A stretch of 64,000 nucleotides of DNA from Kitasatospora sp. NBC_01246 (GCF_036226505.1 NZ_CP108484.1:3348001-3412000); one strand, 5' to 3'; positions 44,244-53,546 are shown, counted from the first letter of the stretch. Notes: generated by a model not told the origin, from the letters alone. A program made the numbers and translations.

Positions 44244-44307
44244 TGTTCGGCGTTCTCCCGGCCGGATATTCCGGGCCCCGGAATACCGTCGGGAATTCAC
44301 CCCGGGG

Positions 44308-44330
44308 GCGGGGCGGGTGCCCCGCCCCGC
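44308..44330 (-). terminator. Terminator of the molybdenum hydroxylase operon
   Basis: A 10-bp GC-only stem (44308-44317, 44321-44330) with a 3-nt loop just after the operon's last stop codon. Confidence 0.6.
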
Positions 44331-44332
44331 GG

Positions 44333-46660
44333 TCAGCCGGCGACGGCGTCCTCGGGCCGGATCGGCAGCCGCCCGACGGGCAGGCCGGTCGCGGCCCGGA
44401 CGGCGGCGGCCACGGCGGCCGGGGCGACCACCGCGGGGGCCGCGCTGACCGCCTTGGCACCGAAGGTGGCGACCACGTCGCGCTCCTCGACCAGGGCGGC
44501 GATGCGGACCTCCGGGGTGTCCAGGGCGGTCGGCAGCCGGTAGCCGGTGAGCGAGGGGTTCAGCAGCAGGCCGCCCTCGGTGCGCAGGTCCTCCAGCAGC
44601 GCCAGCCCAACGCCCTGGGCCACGCCCGCCTCGATCCGGTCCTCGATCTGACGCGGGTTGAGCGCCCGGCCCACGTCCTGGGCCACCGTCACGTCCACCA
44701 CCCGGACCGCGCCCAGCTCGATGTCCACGTCCACCACCGCGCGCATCGCGCAGAACGCGATGGAGACGAAGGCGTCACCGTGCCCGGCCTCGTCCAGCGG
44801 CTCGGTCGGGTGCGGGCGGCACTGCGCGGTCGCCCAGAGCTCCTTGCCCTCCAGCGCCTCGGCGACCGGCATACCGAGCACGCCGTCGTAGGAGGTGATC
44901 TTTCCGTCGGAGATCTGCAGCAGCTCGACCGACATCCCGAAGTCGGCGGCGATCGGCTGGAGCAACTGGTGGCGGACCATCAGCGCGGCCCGCTCGACCG
45001 CGCCGCCGGAGACCCAGGTGTGCCGGCCCCGGGCGGCGGGCCCGGCGATCGACTGGTCGCTGTCGGCCGGTGCGATGTAGACCTCGTTGATCCCCAGCAC
45101 CGACTGCACGATCTGCCGCGCCAGGGTGGCGAAGCCCTGCCCGGAGTCGACGGCGGCGCAGATCACCGTGGCGTGGTCGCCGCTGACCCGCACCGTCGCG
45201 GTGGAGACCTCGTCCTCGCCCTCGGCGCCCAGCATGTGCACCATGCCGACCGCGTAGCCGATGCCGCGGCGCACCGCCGCCGGGTCGCCGGCCCCGCCGG
45301 GCCCGCCCGGCAGCAGCCACTCGGCGTCCGGGTCGTCCACCGGCAGCGGGGGCAGCGGCTCCTCGGCGACCGCGTCCAGCAGCGCGGCCACCGGCGCGGG
45401 GCAGGTGACGGCCTGTCCGGTGGGCATCGGGTCTCCGGTCGCCATCGCGTTGCGCCGACGGATCTCCACCGGGTCCACGCCGACCCGGGCCGCCAGCTGG
45501 TCCAGCTGCGACTCGTAGGCGAAGCAGGCCTGCAGGGCGCCCTCGCCGCGCATCCGGCCGGCCGGCGGGTTGTTGGTGCGCACCGCCCAGGCGTCCACGA
45601 AGACGTTCGGGCAGACGTAGGGCCCGACCGAGAAGGCGGTGGCGGCGGCCAGCGCCTCGGCCGAGACATCCGCGTAGGCGCCGCCGTCCAGCAGGATCTG
45701 CGCCTCCACCTTGACCAGCTTGCCCTCGGCGTCGGCGTGGTGGCGGTAGCGCAGCAGCGCCGGGTGGCGGGAGGTGTGGGTGTGGAACGACTCCTCGCGG
45801 GTGAGGGTCATCTTCACCGGGCGGCCGGTGCGCAGCGCCAGCAGCGCCAGGGTCACCTGGAAGGAGAGGTCCTCGCGGTCCGAGGTGGCGCCGGGCACGC
45901 CGGTGACCACCAGTCGGACCCGGTCCGGCTCCAGGCCGAGGCAGGCGGCGGTGCGGTCGCGGTCGCCGTGCGGGTCGGTGGACGACAGGTGCAGTTCGAC
46001 GCCGCCGTCCGGGCGCGGCACGGCCAGACCGGCCTCCGCGCCGAGCGGCGCCGGGTCCTGGCGGCCGACCTGGTAGAGGCCCTCGACGATGACCTCGCCG
46101 GCCGCGTCCGGGTCCCCGGTGCGCAGCGGCAGGTGCCGGAAGAGGTTGCCGTCCGGGTGCAGCGGGCCGGCGGTGAAGGCCTGCTCGGGATCGGTCACCG
46201 CCTCCAGCGGCTCGTACTCGACGGTGATCAGACCGACCGCCAGCCGGGCGGTGTCCGGGTGGTCGGCGGCGACCGCGGCGACCGGCTCGCCGTGGTGGCG
46301 CACCACACCGGCGGCCAGCACCGGCCGGTCCGCGACGATCGGCCCGGCCGGGGCGCCGTCGGGGGTGCCGTCCGGCCCGGGCGGCAGGTCGGCGGAGGTG
46401 ACCACCGCGTGCACGCCCGGCAGCGCGAGCGCGGCCGAGGTGTCGATGCCCCTGATCCGGGCGTGCGGGTGCGGGGAGCGCAGCACCGCGCCCCAGAGCA
46501 GGCCCTCGGCCCAGAGGTCGGCGGCGTACGGGTAGATGCCGAGCGCCTTCGGCAGGGCGTCGCTGCGCAGCGGGGAGCTGCCCAGCCCGAACGGCTCCCG
46601 TGCGCCGCCCTCGTCGCCGTCCTGCTGGGGTGCTGCGCCGATGTCGGTAGGCGACGTCAT
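44333..46660 (-). CDS. Xanthine dehydrogenase family molybdopterin-binding subunit
   Basis: A 775-residue large subunit of the xanthine dehydrogenase/aldehyde oxidase family. Recognisable blocks include YAADLWAEGLLWGAVLRSPHPHARI, VTSADLPPG, HHGEPVAAVAADHPDTARLAV, RMRGEGALQACFAYESQLD and QDVGRALNPRQIEDRIEAGVAQG. The C-terminal segment where the family usually has a GxGE(P/S) catalytic glutamate reads FGAKAVSAAPAVVAP. If that alignment is right the base needed for hydroxylation is absent. The ATG overlaps the stop of the 2Fe-2S subunit gene (ATGA). Substrate not inferable. Confidence 0.8.
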   Translation of the reverse strand: MTSPTDIGAAPQQDGDEGGAREPFGLGSSPLRSDALPKALGIYPYAADLWAEGLLWGAVLRSPHPHARIRGIDTSAALALPGVHAVVTSADLPPGPDGTPDGAPAGPIVADRPVLAAGVVRHHGEPVAAVAADHPDTARLAVGLITVEYEPLEAVTDPEQAFTAGPLHPDGNLFRHLPLRTGDPDAAGEVIVEGLYQVGRQDPAPLGAEAGLAVPRPDGGVELHLSSTDPHGDRDRTAACLGLEPDRVRLVVTGVPGATSDREDLSFQVTLALLALRTGRPVKMTLTREESFHTHTSRHPALLRYRHHADAEGKLVKVEAQILLDGGAYADVSAEALAAATAFSVGPYVCPNVFVDAWAVRTNNPPAGRMRGEGALQACFAYESQLDQLAARVGVDPVEIRRRNAMATGDPMPTGQAVTCPAPVAALLDAVAEEPLPPLPVDDPDAEWLLPGGPGGAGDPAAVRRGIGYAVGMVHMLGAEGEDEVSTATVRVSGDHATVICAAVDSGQGFATLARQIVQSVLGINEVYIAPADSDQSIAGPAARGRHTWVSGGAVERAALMVRHQLLQPIAADFGMSVELLQISDGKITSYDGVLGMPVAEALEGKELWATAQCRPHPTEPLDEAGHGDAFVSIAFCAMRAVVDVDIELGAVRVVDVTVAQDVGRALNPRQIEDRIEAGVAQGVGLALLEDLRTEGGLLLNPSLTGYRLPTALDTPEVRIAALVEERDVVATFGAKAVSAAPAVVAPAAVAAAVRAATGLPVGRLPIRPEDAVAG

Positions 46661-47916
46661 GATGCGTGGTCGTCCTCGGGGAGCCGGATGCCGTGGGCGG
46701 GGGTGGCACCGTACGGGACGCCGGCGGGGGCGACGCCCTCGACCGGGACCCCGTGCGGGGGCGTGTGCGCGTACGGCGTGCCGTGGGCGGGCGTGCCGTC
46801 GTACCCGGCCCCGTTCGGGGCCGTGCCGTCGAACCCGCCGCCGGGGGCCGGGATGCCGTGCGCCGGGGTCTGCTCGTAGACCGGGCCGTCGTACGGGGAG
46901 GCGTCGTAGCCGGACTGCTGCGGGTAGCCCCCGTCCGGGTAGCCGCCGGGCAGGTAGCCGCCGGGTGCGGGGGCGCCCTGGTAGGGCTGTTGCTCGGGGT
47001 AGCCCTGCGGCGGGTAGTAGCCCTGCCCCTCGCCGGCCGCCTGGGCGGGGATGCCGGTGACGGGGGTGAGCACCGCGGTGTCGTACACGCCGGTGTCGTA
47101 GCCGCCGTGGCCGTCGGGGCTGCCGTAGGGCACGCCCGGGCCCGCCCCGCCGGTGGCCGGGGCCTCCTCGACGGGCGGCTGCGGGGCGTGCGGCTGCGAG
47201 CCGTGCGACTGCGGGACGTGCTCGATCCAGGCGTCGGCGTCGGTGTAGACCGGCAGGTCGGCGGCCCGGGCGGCCGGCTCGGGCGCCGGTGCCCCGCCCG
47301 CGGGGGCGTCGCCGGCGGGCGCGGCCGCTCCGGCGGCCGCCGCGTGGGCCTCCTCCGCCTCCTCGGCCTCCAGGGCGCGGGCGTCGGCGACGGACTGCAC
47401 CGCGGCCAGCACGCCCCGGTAGCCGGTGCAGCGGCAGAGGTTGCCGCAGAGCGCCTGGCGGGCCTCGACCTCGGTGGGCCGGTGGTTGCGCTGGAGCAGG
47501 TCGTGCACGGCCATCGCCATGCCGGGCGTGCAGTAGCCGCACTGCACCGCGCCGGACTCGGCCAGCGCCTGCTGGACCTCGCTGGCGCCGCCGCCGGCCG
47601 AGAGGCCCTCGACGGTGTTGATCTCGCTGTCCGCGGCCAGCGCGGCGGGCACCAGGCAGCCGGCCACCAGCTGGCCGTCCACCTGGACCGAGCAGGCGCC
47701 GCACTCGCCCTGCTCGCAGCCGTCCTTGGCGCCGGCCAGCCCGAGCCGCTCGCGCAGCACGTACAGCAGGCTCTCGCCGATCCAGGCGTCGGTGACGGGC
47801 CGTTCGAATCCGTTGACCCGCAGGGTGTACGAGGCGCAGGGGCGCAGCTCGCGGCTGACCTGCGGCGCGTGGTCGAACGGGCCGGCGTCGAGGGTTCCGA
47901 TGGGGTCAGTGGTCAC
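46657..47916 (-). CDS. 2Fe-2S subunit of molybdenum hydroxylase with long repetitive tail
   Basis: A 419-residue protein. The first 180 residues are a normal CoxS/XdhC-type small subunit, with a plant-type ferredoxin cluster (CEQGECGACSVQVDGQLVAGC) and the second all-helical cluster (CGYCTPGM and CGNLCRCTGYR). The remaining 240 residues are a Pro/Gly/Tyr/Ala-rich repetitive tail (GGYLPGGYPDGGYPQQSGYD, TPAHGIPAPGGG). Such a tail is far beyond the family's usual 160-180 residues. The GTG start overlaps the upstream FAD-subunit stop as GTGA. Confidence 0.83.
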   Translation of the reverse strand: MTTDPIGTLDAGPFDHAPQVSRELRPCASYTLRVNGFERPVTDAWIGESLLYVLRERLGLAGAKDGCEQGECGACSVQVDGQLVAGCLVPAALAADSEINTVEGLSAGGGASEVQQALAESGAVQCGYCTPGMAMAVHDLLQRNHRPTEVEARQALCGNLCRCTGYRGVLAAVQSVADARALEAEEAEEAHAAAAGAAAPAGDAPAGGAPAPEPAARAADLPVYTDADAWIEHVPQSHGSQPHAPQPPVEEAPATGGAGPGVPYGSPDGHGGYDTGVYDTAVLTPVTGIPAQAAGEGQGYYPPQGYPEQQPYQGAPAPGGYLPGGYPDGGYPQQSGYDASPYDGPVYEQTPAHGIPAPGGGFDGTAPNGAGYDGTPAHGTPYAHTPPHGVPVEGVAPAGVPYGATPAHGIRLPEDDHAS

Positions 47917-48794
47917 TTCAGCGCCCTTCCCAGTGCCCGGCGGGCCAGCACCGATACGGTACGCCGCAGCCGAACGGCGGCCGCGCTCGGCCCCTCGGTC
48001 ACGGCCTCCCAGGCGCCCTCGGCGCCGTAGCTGTCGGGTACGCACGCGGCGGCCACGTACTCGCCGAAGGCGGCCGTCGCGGTGGGGTCGATCTCGCGGC
48101 TGCCGTCCCAGTCGATGCAGCCGGCCACCCAGGCCTCGGCCTCCAGCGGGCGCAGCGGCACCGGGGCGACGGCTCCGACGGCGCAGCGCACGGCGCGCCG
48201 GGCGGGGTCGAGGACGAGCGCGACGGAGGCGGTGGCGCGGGCCGGGCCGCTGCGGCCGGTGGCCTTGAGGAAGACCTGCGGGGCGTGCAGCAGCGGGACG
48301 CGCACCCAGGTGAGCAGCTCACCGGGGCGCAGCGGGTCGAGGCCGGTGAGCAGGTGGCTGACCGGGACCTCGCGGGTGGCGCCGGCCCGGGCGAGGGTCG
48401 CGGTGGCCTCCAGCGCGGCCAGCACCGGGAGGGTGTCGCCGGCCGGCGCGGCGGTGACGATGTTGCCGCCGAGGGTGCCGACGTTGCGCACCTGCGGGGG
48501 CCCCGCGGTCCGGGCCGCGTCGGCCAGGGCGGGGATGAGGGCCGCGAAGTCGGGGCGGTCCATCCGGGCGTGGGTGAGCCCGGCGCCGAGCACGGCGGTG
48601 CCGCCGTCCTCGTAGCGCCAGCCGCGCAGCTCGGTGATCCGGCCGAGGCCGATCAGGGCCGCGGGGCGCAACCGCCCGGCGTTGACGGCCTCCATCAGGT
48701 CGGTGGCGCCGGCCACCGGCACCGCGGCCGGGGTGGCGGCCAGCGCGTCGACGGCCTCGTCGAGGGAGGCCGGCAGCATGATCGTCCGGTTCAC
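47913..48794 (-). CDS. FAD-binding subunit of molybdenum hydroxylase
   Basis: A 293-residue medium subunit. FAD-binding motifs are VPVAGATDLMEAVNAG (about 26-41) and RNVGTLGGNIVTAAPAGDTLP. The middle and C-terminal domains (VRVPLLHAPQVFLKATGRSG) match CoxM/XdhB-type. It passes electrons from the iron-sulfur subunit to an acceptor. It is first in the three-gene operon. GTG 48794 is preferred; an upstream GTG at 48815 is possible. Confidence 0.85.
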   Translation of the reverse strand: MNRTIMLPASLDEAVDALAATPAAVPVAGATDLMEAVNAGRLRPAALIGLGRITELRGWRYEDGGTAVLGAGLTHARMDRPDFAALIPALADAARTAGPPQVRNVGTLGGNIVTAAPAGDTLPVLAALEATATLARAGATREVPVSHLLTGLDPLRPGELLTWVRVPLLHAPQVFLKATGRSGPARATASVALVLDPARRAVRCAVGAVAPVPLRPLEAEAWVAGCIDWDGSREIDPTATAAFGEYVAAACVPDSYGAEGAWEAVTEGPSAAAVRLRRTVSVLARRALGRALK

Positions 48795-48993
48795 CTGGGT
48801 CCCACCGTGCTCCACTTGCTCATCGATCGCCTGCCGCCCGCGGCCCTCGGCCGGGGTGTCCGCGTCGGCAGCCCGGCCTGGCCCGTAGGGTACGGGCGAT
48901 CGGGCCGGGTTGGGCAACTCTGGCACACAATGCTCGATGATCATTTCGGGACGGGCGAACGGAACTGCCCGATTGGGACGCATACCGGGCGGT

Positions 48994-49027
48994 ATCTGCT
49001 CCGGCCCGAAACCGGACCGGAGCAGAT
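48994..49027. promoter_or_regulatory. Perfect 11-bp inverted repeat between hexosaminidase and hydroxylase operons
   Basis: ATCTGCTCCGG (48994-49004) repeats inverted at 49017-49027 with a 12-nt spacer. The gap of about 300 bp (48795-49100) has no gene. The element may terminate the hexosaminidase transcript or be an operator for the hydroxylase operon. Confidence 0.5.
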
Positions 49028-49100
49028 GTTCATCTGTTCTTGACGTCGGATGACCACTCAGAAGTTCCCGGTCGCCATGGAGCCCGGTGGCCGATCGTGG

Positions 49101-50711
49101 TCAGACCGCCGGCGGCGCACCCTCGATCGGACGGCCGGCCACCCCGGGCCGGCGCTGCCAGGGGTGCGGCCCGTCGACCGGGCGGTACTCGACGCCGAGC
49201 GCGTCCAGCACGGCCCGGTGCGACTCCATCCGCCGTTCGAAGCCCGCGTAGTCGCGCTCGGCCGGGTCGGCGGGCAGCGCGGACCAGGCCACCTCCGAGA
49301 AGGCCGCGAGCCGGGGGAAGGCCCGGTAGTCGACGTCCCGGGCGCTGTCCATGAACTCGCTCCACAGGTTGGCCTGGGTGCCGATCACCCGGCGGGCCGC
49401 GGCTTCGTCGAGCTGCGCCGGCACCGGCTCGAAGCGGTACACGTCCTCCAGGGTGCGGACGAAGCCGACCGGGACCGGCTCGTCCTCGCCCGGGGCCTGC
49501 CGGTGGTCCAGGTACACGTGCTGCTCGGGGCACATCACCACGTCGTGCCCGGCCTGCGCGGCGGCGATCCCGCCCCCGTAGCCGCGCCAGGAGGAGACCG
49601 CCGCACCGGGTGCCAGCCCGCCCTCCAGGATCTCGTCCCAGCCGATCAGCCGGCGCCCGCGCTCGGCCAGCCAGCGGTCGAAGTGCCGGATCACCCAGCT
49701 CTGCAGCTCGTCCTCGTTGCTCAGCCCGAGCTCCTGGATCCGCTCCTGGGCCGCGGCACTGTCCTTCCACTGCTCCTTCGGGCACTCGTCGCCGCCCAGG
49801 TGGACGAACTCCGACGGGAAGAGCTCCAGGACCTCCTCCAGCACCCCCTCGAAGAAGCGGACGGTGGCCTCGGAGGGGTTGAGCACGTTGTGACTCACGC
49901 CCCAGTCCGTCCACACCCCGAGGGCGGCGGTGTCCACCACGTCGGTGTTGCCCAGTTCGGGGTAGGCGGAGATCGCGGCCTGGGAGTGACCCGGAAGGTC
50001 GATCTCCGGGACGACGGTGATCGCCCGTTCGGCGGCGTACGCGACGATCTCGCGCAGGTCGTCCTGGGTGTAGAAGCCGCCGTGCGGGCGGTCGTCGCGG
50101 CGCTGGGCGGAGCGGTAGCCGACCATCGAGCGCTCCCGCCAGGAGGCCAGCTCGGTGAGCTTCGGGTAGCGCTTGATCTCCACCCGCCAGCCCTGGTCGT
50201 CGGTCAGGTGCAGGTGGAGCACGTTGAGCTTGTGCGCGGAGAGCTGGTCGATGAAGCGCAGCACGTCGGACTTGGGCAGGAAGTGTCGGGCGACGTCCAG
50301 CAGCGCGCCGCGCCAGCCGAAGCGGGGGGCGTCCTCGATGTCGACGCCGGGCAGCACCCAGCCGGTGTCGCGCAGCGGCGCCCGGCGGTAGGCGTCCGGG
50401 CCGAGCAGGCGGCGCAGGGTCTGCGCGCCCCAGAGCGCGCCGGCCGGGCCGCCGGCGGTGACCACGGCGCGGCCGGGGCGCACCGAGAGCCGGTACGCCT
50501 CACCGGCCAGCGCCGCGTCGTGGACCAGTTCGATGCCCTCGCCGGGCCGCCCGGGACCGAGCGGCAGTCCGGTGGCGGCGGTCAGCGCGGTGCGCAGCCA
50601 CCGCTCGGCCCCGGACAGCTCCGGCGGCGCGGTCAGGGTGGTGGAGCGGTCGAGGGGGAAGTCCTGGTCCTGGAGGCGGACGGAACTCAAGGGGGCGGGA
50701 ATGAGGTCCAT
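49101..50711 (-). CDS. Beta-N-acetylhexosaminidase (GH20)
   Basis: A 536-residue glycosidase with an N-terminal GH20b domain and the GH20 barrel. The catalytic Asp-Glu pair is in FVHLGGDECPKEQW. Other signature blocks are RGALLDVARHFLPKSDV, HLHLTDDQGWRVEIKRYP and GTQANLWSEFMDSARDVDYR. It releases GlcNAc/GalNAc from chitooligosaccharides or glycans by substrate-assisted catalysis. It has no signal peptide and so probably acts in the cytoplasm, downstream of chitin uptake. AGGA precedes the ATG. Confidence 0.92.
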   Translation of the reverse strand: MDLIPAPLSSVRLQDQDFPLDRSTTLTAPPELSGAERWLRTALTAATGLPLGPGRPGEGIELVHDAALAGEAYRLSVRPGRAVVTAGGPAGALWGAQTLRRLLGPDAYRRAPLRDTGWVLPGVDIEDAPRFGWRGALLDVARHFLPKSDVLRFIDQLSAHKLNVLHLHLTDDQGWRVEIKRYPKLTELASWRERSMVGYRSAQRRDDRPHGGFYTQDDLREIVAYAAERAITVVPEIDLPGHSQAAISAYPELGNTDVVDTAALGVWTDWGVSHNVLNPSEATVRFFEGVLEEVLELFPSEFVHLGGDECPKEQWKDSAAAQERIQELGLSNEDELQSWVIRHFDRWLAERGRRLIGWDEILEGGLAPGAAVSSWRGYGGGIAAAQAGHDVVMCPEQHVYLDHRQAPGEDEPVPVGFVRTLEDVYRFEPVPAQLDEAAARRVIGTQANLWSEFMDSARDVDYRAFPRLAAFSEVAWSALPADPAERDYAGFERRMESHRAVLDALGVEYRPVDGPHPWQRRPGVAGRPIEGAPPAV

Positions 50712-50769
50712 TCCGCCATCCTGCCCCCGGCCCGGTCAATTGGCATAGACCACTTTGCACAATGCCGCA

Positions 50770-50859
50770 CAGTGCAAAACGGCACCGTGCAAAACGGCGC
50801 AGTGCGGAACAGCGCTGTGCGAAACGGTGCCGTGCGGAACCGCGCCGTGCGGACGGGTC
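50770..50859. repeat. 15-bp tandem repeat (six units)
   Basis: Units at 50770, 50785, 50800, 50815, 50830 and 50845 follow the pattern NNGTGCRRAACRGYN. The last is degenerate, and a weaker possible unit precedes at 50755. The array lies in the intergenic gap between the hexosaminidase start and the DUF3039 stop and preserves a 5-residue period, though no gene is supported. Confidence 0.75.
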
Positions 50860-50904
50860 GGCGCCGTCCCGGGCCGGGCGACCCGGCCGGGCCAGGCGGC
50901 CGGG

Positions 50905-51186
50905 CTACTTGTCGTCGCCGCCCTTGCCGTCCTGGGGCTTGCCGATGCCGTCGTAGATCTCCTTGCACATCGGGCAGACCGGGTACTTCTTCGGGTCGCG
51001 CCCGGGCACCCAGACCTTGCCGCAGAGCGCCACCACGGGAGACCCGGAGAGCGCGCTCTCCATGATCTTGTCCTTCTGGACGTAGTGCGCGAAGCGCTCG
51101 TGGTCGCCGTCCCCGTGGGACACCTGGGGGACGGGCTCGACCAGGGTGCCGGTGCCGAGGCCGCGCTCGGGCTCAAGAGTGCTCAT
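50905..51186 (-). CDS. DUF3039 family protein
   Basis: A 93-residue protein. The DUF3039 core DGDHERFAHYVQKDKIMESA, SPVVALCGKVWVPGRDPKKY and the zinc-ribbon-like CPMCKEIYDGI are clear. Two Cys pairs (CGK and CPMC) suggest a metal site. It is widespread in actinobacteria and of unknown role. ATG 51186. Confidence 0.85.
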   Translation of the reverse strand: MSTLEPERGLGTGTLVEPVPQVSHGDGDHERFAHYVQKDKIMESALSGSPVVALCGKVWVPGRDPKKYPVCPMCKEIYDGIGKPQDGKGGDDK

Positions 51187-51296
51187 AGGTGCCAAGTCTA
51201 TGGGCGCCCCGGGAAACCGGGCCAGTGTCGTGCCGGCGGCCGCGCCCGCGGGGCCGCCGCGGGCGGCGCGGACCGGCCCGCCGGCCGGCCCTCGGG

Positions 51297-51881
51297 TCAG
51301 TTCAGCGTGGGGTCGTCCGGGTACGTCGCGAGCAGCGCCAACGGGCCGCGCTGGCGGCGCAGCACGGCGCGCCACAGCCGCTCCGGCTCCGGGCTGGAGA
51401 TGTCCCCCGGCTCGCAGTCGACCAGGTACCAGGCCCCGGTGCCCAGCTCCGCCTCCAGCTGCCCCGGCGACCAGCCCGCGTACCCGGCGAAGATCCGCAG
51501 GCCGCCGAGCTCACCGGCCAGCACCTCGGGCGGCGCCTCCAGGTCCACCAGGCCGATCGCCCCGTGCACCCGGCGCCAGCCGAGCGGCTCCACGGTCTCC
51601 GGCTCCCCCGGTGCCACCGCCAGGCCGAGCGCGGAGTCCAGCGCCACCGGGCCGCCCTGGAACACCACGGCGGGGTGCCCGACGAGACCGCCCCAGCCGT
51701 CCAGCACGCTGCCCACCTCGACCGGCGTCGGCCGGTTGAGGACCACACCGAGCGCCCCCTCGGCGTCGTGGTCGAGGAGGAGCACCACCGCCCGGGCGAA
51801 GTTCGGATCGGTGAGCACGGGCGTAGCGACGAGCAATCGGCCGGTGTGCGACCGGCCTCCGTGCGTATGGGCCGCCGTCAT
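51297..51881 (-). CDS. YqgE/AlgH family protein
   Basis: A 194-residue protein with the whole UPF0301 pattern: TGRLLVATPVLTDPNFARAV, GALGVVLNRPTPVEVG, VFQGGPVALDS and RIFAGYAGWSPGQLEAEL. AlgH in pseudomonads influences alginate, but in actinobacteria its job is unknown. It is divergent from murA. Confidence 0.9.
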   Translation of the reverse strand: MTAAHTHGGRSHTGRLLVATPVLTDPNFARAVVLLLDHDAEGALGVVLNRPTPVEVGSVLDGWGGLVGHPAVVFQGGPVALDSALGLAVAPGEPETVEPLGWRRVHGAIGLVDLEAPPEVLAGELGGLRIFAGYAGWSPGQLEAELGTGAWYLVDCEPGDISSPEPERLWRAVLRRQRGPLALLATYPDDPTLN

Positions 51882-52064
51882 GTCTCACATGATCCCGCAG
51901 AACCACCGGGGCCGGACACCTCGACGCGAAGCCGGCCGGCGAGGGCCCGCCACCCGCCGCGGACGGCGGCGCGAACACCCGTACGGACGCACCGGCGGGC
52001 GCGACACCCCCGGACGGGAGCACCATCACGGGAGAGGCAGACGGGAACCACCGATACGCCTACT

Positions 52065-52080
52065 ACCATCTACTGATGGT
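52065..52080. promoter_or_regulatory. Inverted repeat upstream of murA
   Basis: ACCATC-TACT-GATGGT, a perfect 6-bp inverted repeat, lies 126 nt upstream of the murA start. It may be an operator or a short stem in the murA leader. Confidence 0.35.
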
Positions 52081-52205
52081 GGACGCCCTTATGCGGTGCC
52101 GACTCGGTCACGCCGGGGGCCCGAGCGCGCCCGTACGACCGGTCCACCGCCCGGCTCCCACCCGGAGCCGCACCCACTCCTCTGGCACCCCGGATTGCGA
52201 GAACG

Positions 52206-53546
52206 ATGACCGACGACGTCCTGCTGGTCCACGGCGGAAACCCGCTCGAAGGCGAGATCCGCGTCCGCGGTGCGAAGAACCTGGTCCCCAAGGCCATGGT
52301 CGCCGCCCTCCTCGGGCAGGGCCCCAGCAGACTGCGCAACGTCCCGGACATCCGCGACGTCAAGGTGGTCCGCGGCCTGCTCCAGCTGCACGGAGTCACC
52401 GTGCGCACCGGTGACGAGGACGGCGAGCTGATCCTCGACCCCTCCCACGTGGAGAGTGCCAACGTCGCCGACATCGACGCGCACGCCGGCTCCTCGCGCA
52501 TCCCGATCCTCTTCTGCGGCCCGCTGCTGCACCGCCTCGGCCACGCCTTCATCCCCGGCCTCGGCGGCTGCGACATCGGCGGCCGCCCGGTCGACTTCCA
52601 CTTCGAGGTGCTGCGCCAGTTCGGCGCCAGCATCGAGAAGCACCCGCAGGGCACCTACCTGGTGGCCCCGCAGCGCCTGCGCGGCACCCGGATCGAGCTG
52701 CCCTACCCCTCGGTCGGCGCGACCGAGCAGGTGCTGCTCACCGCCGTCCTCTGCGAGGGCGTCACCGAGCTGCGCAACGCGGCCGTGGAGCCCGAGATCG
52801 TCGACCTCATCTGCGTGCTGCAGAAGATGGGCGCGATCATCACCATGGGCACCGACCGGACGATCCTGATCACCGGCGTGGACGAGCTCTCCGGCTACAA
52901 CCACCGCGCCCTGCCGGACCGCCTGGAGTCCGCCTCCTGGGCCTGCGCGGCGCTGGCCACCAAGGGCGACATCTACGTCCGCGGCGCCCGCCAGCTGGAG
53001 ATGATGACCTTCCTCAACACCTTCCGTAAGGTCGGTGGCGCCTTCGAGGTGGACGACGAGGGCATCCGGTTCTGGCACCCGGGCGGCGAGCTCAAGGCGA
53101 TCGCCCTGGAGACCGACGTGCACCCCGGCTTCCAGACCGACTGGCAGCAGCCGCTGGTCGTCGCGCTGACCCAGGCGACCGGCCTGTCCATCGTGCACGA
53201 GACGGTGTACGAGTCGCGGCTGGGCTTCACCGGGGCGCTGAACCAGATGGGCGCGCACATCCAGCTCTACCGCGAGTGCCTGGGCGCCACCCCGTGCCGC
53301 TTCGGCGCCCGCAACTTCCTGCACTCCGCGGTCGTCTCCGGCCCGTCCAAGCTGATGGGCTCCGAGCTGGTCATCCCGGACCTGCGCGGCGGCTTCTCGT
53401 ACCTGATCGCGGCGCTGGCGGCCGAGGGCACCTCGACCGTCCACGGCATCGACCTGATCAACCGCGGCTACGAGAACTTCATGGAGAAGCTGCGCGACCT
53501 GGGCGCCCACGTCGAGCTGCCCAACGAGCGGCTGGTCACCGCCTGA
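52206..53546 (+). CDS. murA: UDP-GlcNAc 1-carboxyvinyltransferase
   Basis: A 446-residue EPSP-type inside-out barrel that starts peptidoglycan synthesis by adding enolpyruvate to UDP-GlcNAc. K24-N25 (RGAKNLVPK) and the active-site loop GGCDIGGRPVD with Cys122 are present. The Cys is the residue that fosfomycin alkylates, so it should be sensitive at that site; mycobacteria have Asp there. Length is normal (about 420-450). Confidence 0.93.
   Translation: MTDDVLLVHGGNPLEGEIRVRGAKNLVPKAMVAALLGQGPSRLRNVPDIRDVKVVRGLLQLHGVTVRTGDEDGELILDPSHVESANVADIDAHAGSSRIPILFCGPLLHRLGHAFIPGLGGCDIGGRPVDFHFEVLRQFGASIEKHPQGTYLVAPQRLRGTRIELPYPSVGATEQVLLTAVLCEGVTELRNAAVEPEIVDLICVLQKMGAIITMGTDRTILITGVDELSGYNHRALPDRLESASWACAALATKGDIYVRGARQLEMMTFLNTFRKVGGAFEVDDEGIRFWHPGGELKAIALETDVHPGFQTDWQQPLVVALTQATGLSIVHETVYESRLGFTGALNQMGAHIQLYRECLGATPCRFGARNFLHSAVVSGPSKLMGSELVIPDLRGGFSYLIAALAAEGTSTVHGIDLINRGYENFMEKLRDLGAHVELPNERLVTA

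Noticed and set aside
44127-46879. Long plus-strand open frame running through tRNA-Cys and the hydroxylase operon
   Set aside because: It is antisense to a well-supported molybdenum hydroxylase subunit and crosses a tRNA. Long open frames on the opposite strand are expected at this GC content.
50755-51000. Possible Cys-rich repeat protein with pentads such as CKTAQ and CGTAL on the plus strand
   Set aside because: The pentads are simply the translation of the 15-bp tandem repeat. There is no ribosome-binding site and the frame runs antisense through DUF3039.
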